NCBI GenBank assembly: GCA_018399375.1
Contig: JAGYOV010000049.1
Span: 1-7,118, forward strand
Reading direction: 5' to 3'
DNA from: Dehalococcoidia bacterium
GTDB taxonomy: Bacteria > Chloroflexota > Dehalococcoidia > GIF9 > AB-539-J10
DNA length: 7,118 nucleotides
Below are positions 6,697 through 7,118 of this stretch, piece by piece. Made by a program: the position numbers and the translations under genes. How positions within the stretch are numbered: position 1 is the stretch's first letter; each line of letters starts with the position of its first letter. The notes under the pieces were generated by a model. The model was not told the origin of the DNA and did not search any database. It saw nothing but the letters and a program-made list of their open reading frames with translations.

Positions 6697-7118
6697 TTAC
6701 TCCGGTAATCCGAAGATGCTCACAGCACTGGCATGTATTCCTACGTTACCTCCAACATTGTGAATTAACCCCAGCTTTGGATTTTTTAACTGTCTAGCAG
6801 GATTATCAACTTTGCCCTGCAACTGTTTGTAGACTTCATACGTCATCCTGAGACCGCTGGCGGAAAGAGGATGACCGAAGCATTTCAAGCCACCATCCAT
6901 GTTAATAGGCTGTTCACCATCAAGATTGAACCTACCTGCTATGACGTCTTCAGGAGCTTTGCCCTCGGGGCTGAAGCCCAGATCCTCAATGGTTATGAGC
7001 TCTGTAGTACTGAAACAGTCATGCAACTCAGCCATGCTGATTTCCTCCCGGGGGTTAGTTATCCCTGCCTCCCTATAGGCAGCTTTGCCAGCAGCCACGT
7101 TCTCAGGAAAATGAAGGA
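6697..7118 (-). CDS. SCP2-type thiolase (acetyl-CoA acyltransferase family), C-terminal part; 5' end outside window
   Basis: The frame is open through the right edge, so this is the last 139 or so residues of a protein of about 390. The in-frame GTG at 7096-7098 is internal and not a start, because homologous sequence (PEN before it) continues upstream. The fragment is the C-terminal catalytic domain. It shows AELHDCF (HDCF at 7012-7023), in which the family uses His and Cys in catalysis, then GGLKCFGHP with the active-site His (GHP at 6868-6876), and HNVGG (6748-6762) in place of the CxG of classical thiolases. This pattern is that of SCP2/archaeal-type thiolases. The usual GHPLGATG is GHPLSASG here. 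The nucleophilic Cys lies in the missing N-terminal half. It sits 10 bp upstream of the HAD-ECH fusion, so the pair can perform hydration, oxidation and thiolysis, or acetyl-CoA condensation in reverse. Confidence 0.92.
   Translation of the reverse strand, partial: LHFPENVAAGKAAYREAGITNPREEISMAELHDCFSTTELITIEDLGFSPEGKAPEDVIAGRFNLDGEQPINMDGGLKCFGHPLSASGLRMTYEVYKQLQGKVDNPARQLKNPKLGLIHNVGGNVGIHASAVSIFGLPE

Noticed and set aside
7096..7098. GTG as the start of a 133-residue protein
   Set aside because: The frame stays open to the window edge and the residues before the GTG fit the thiolase family, so the gene is cut by the window and is not a short protein.

Overview
The window looks like ordinary chromosomal DNA from an anaerobic bacterium. 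Base composition is moderate, spacing is compact, and I see no transposase, integrase, phage gene, CRISPR array, tRNA or rRNA. The combination of [NiFe]-hydrogenase maturation genes, an archaeal-style HAD-ECH fusion and an SCP2-type thiolase makes me lean towards a Dehalococcoidia-like Chloroflexota or another anaerobe with beta-oxidation-type genes. That lineage call is inference only and has not been tested by any search.

Layout. (1) Plus strand, 1-880: the 3' end of hypA, overlapping by ATGA with a complete hypB. This is the tail of a hydrogenase maturation (hyp) cluster lying to the left. (2) 881-954: a short convergent gap with a small hairpin. (3) Minus strand, 4359 down to 955: a four-gene run in the order pth (peptidyl-tRNA hydrolase), a TIGR00725/LOG-like Rossmann protein, eno (enolase) and a metallo-beta-lactamase-fold hydrolase. 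Gaps are 45 and 16 bp, and the last two genes overlap by 13 bp, so the run is probably one operon. (4) 4360-4661: an intergenic stretch. It holds the presumed promoter and leader of the pth operon and a perfect 15-bp hairpin just behind the next operon. (5) Minus strand, 7118 down to 4662: the 3' part of an SCP2-type thiolase gene, then a 674-residue 3-hydroxyacyl-CoA dehydrogenase/enoyl-CoA hydratase fusion 10 bp downstream.

How the genes work together. HypA and HypB deliver nickel and GTPase activity to immature [NiFe]-hydrogenase. The thiolase and the fusion protein can together carry out hydration, oxidation and thiolysis of acyl-CoAs (or the reverse, synthetic direction). The pth/eno operon is housekeeping: tRNA recycling and glycolysis or gluconeogenesis, plus two proteins of unassigned substrate.

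I did not find an obviously new multi-gene system. The most notable points are a HypB whose conserved Cys-His metal-binding pair reads Cys-Ser within a lengthened loop, and an HAD domain in the fusion whose conserved Asn is Asp and whose first C-terminal HAD repeat is divergent.
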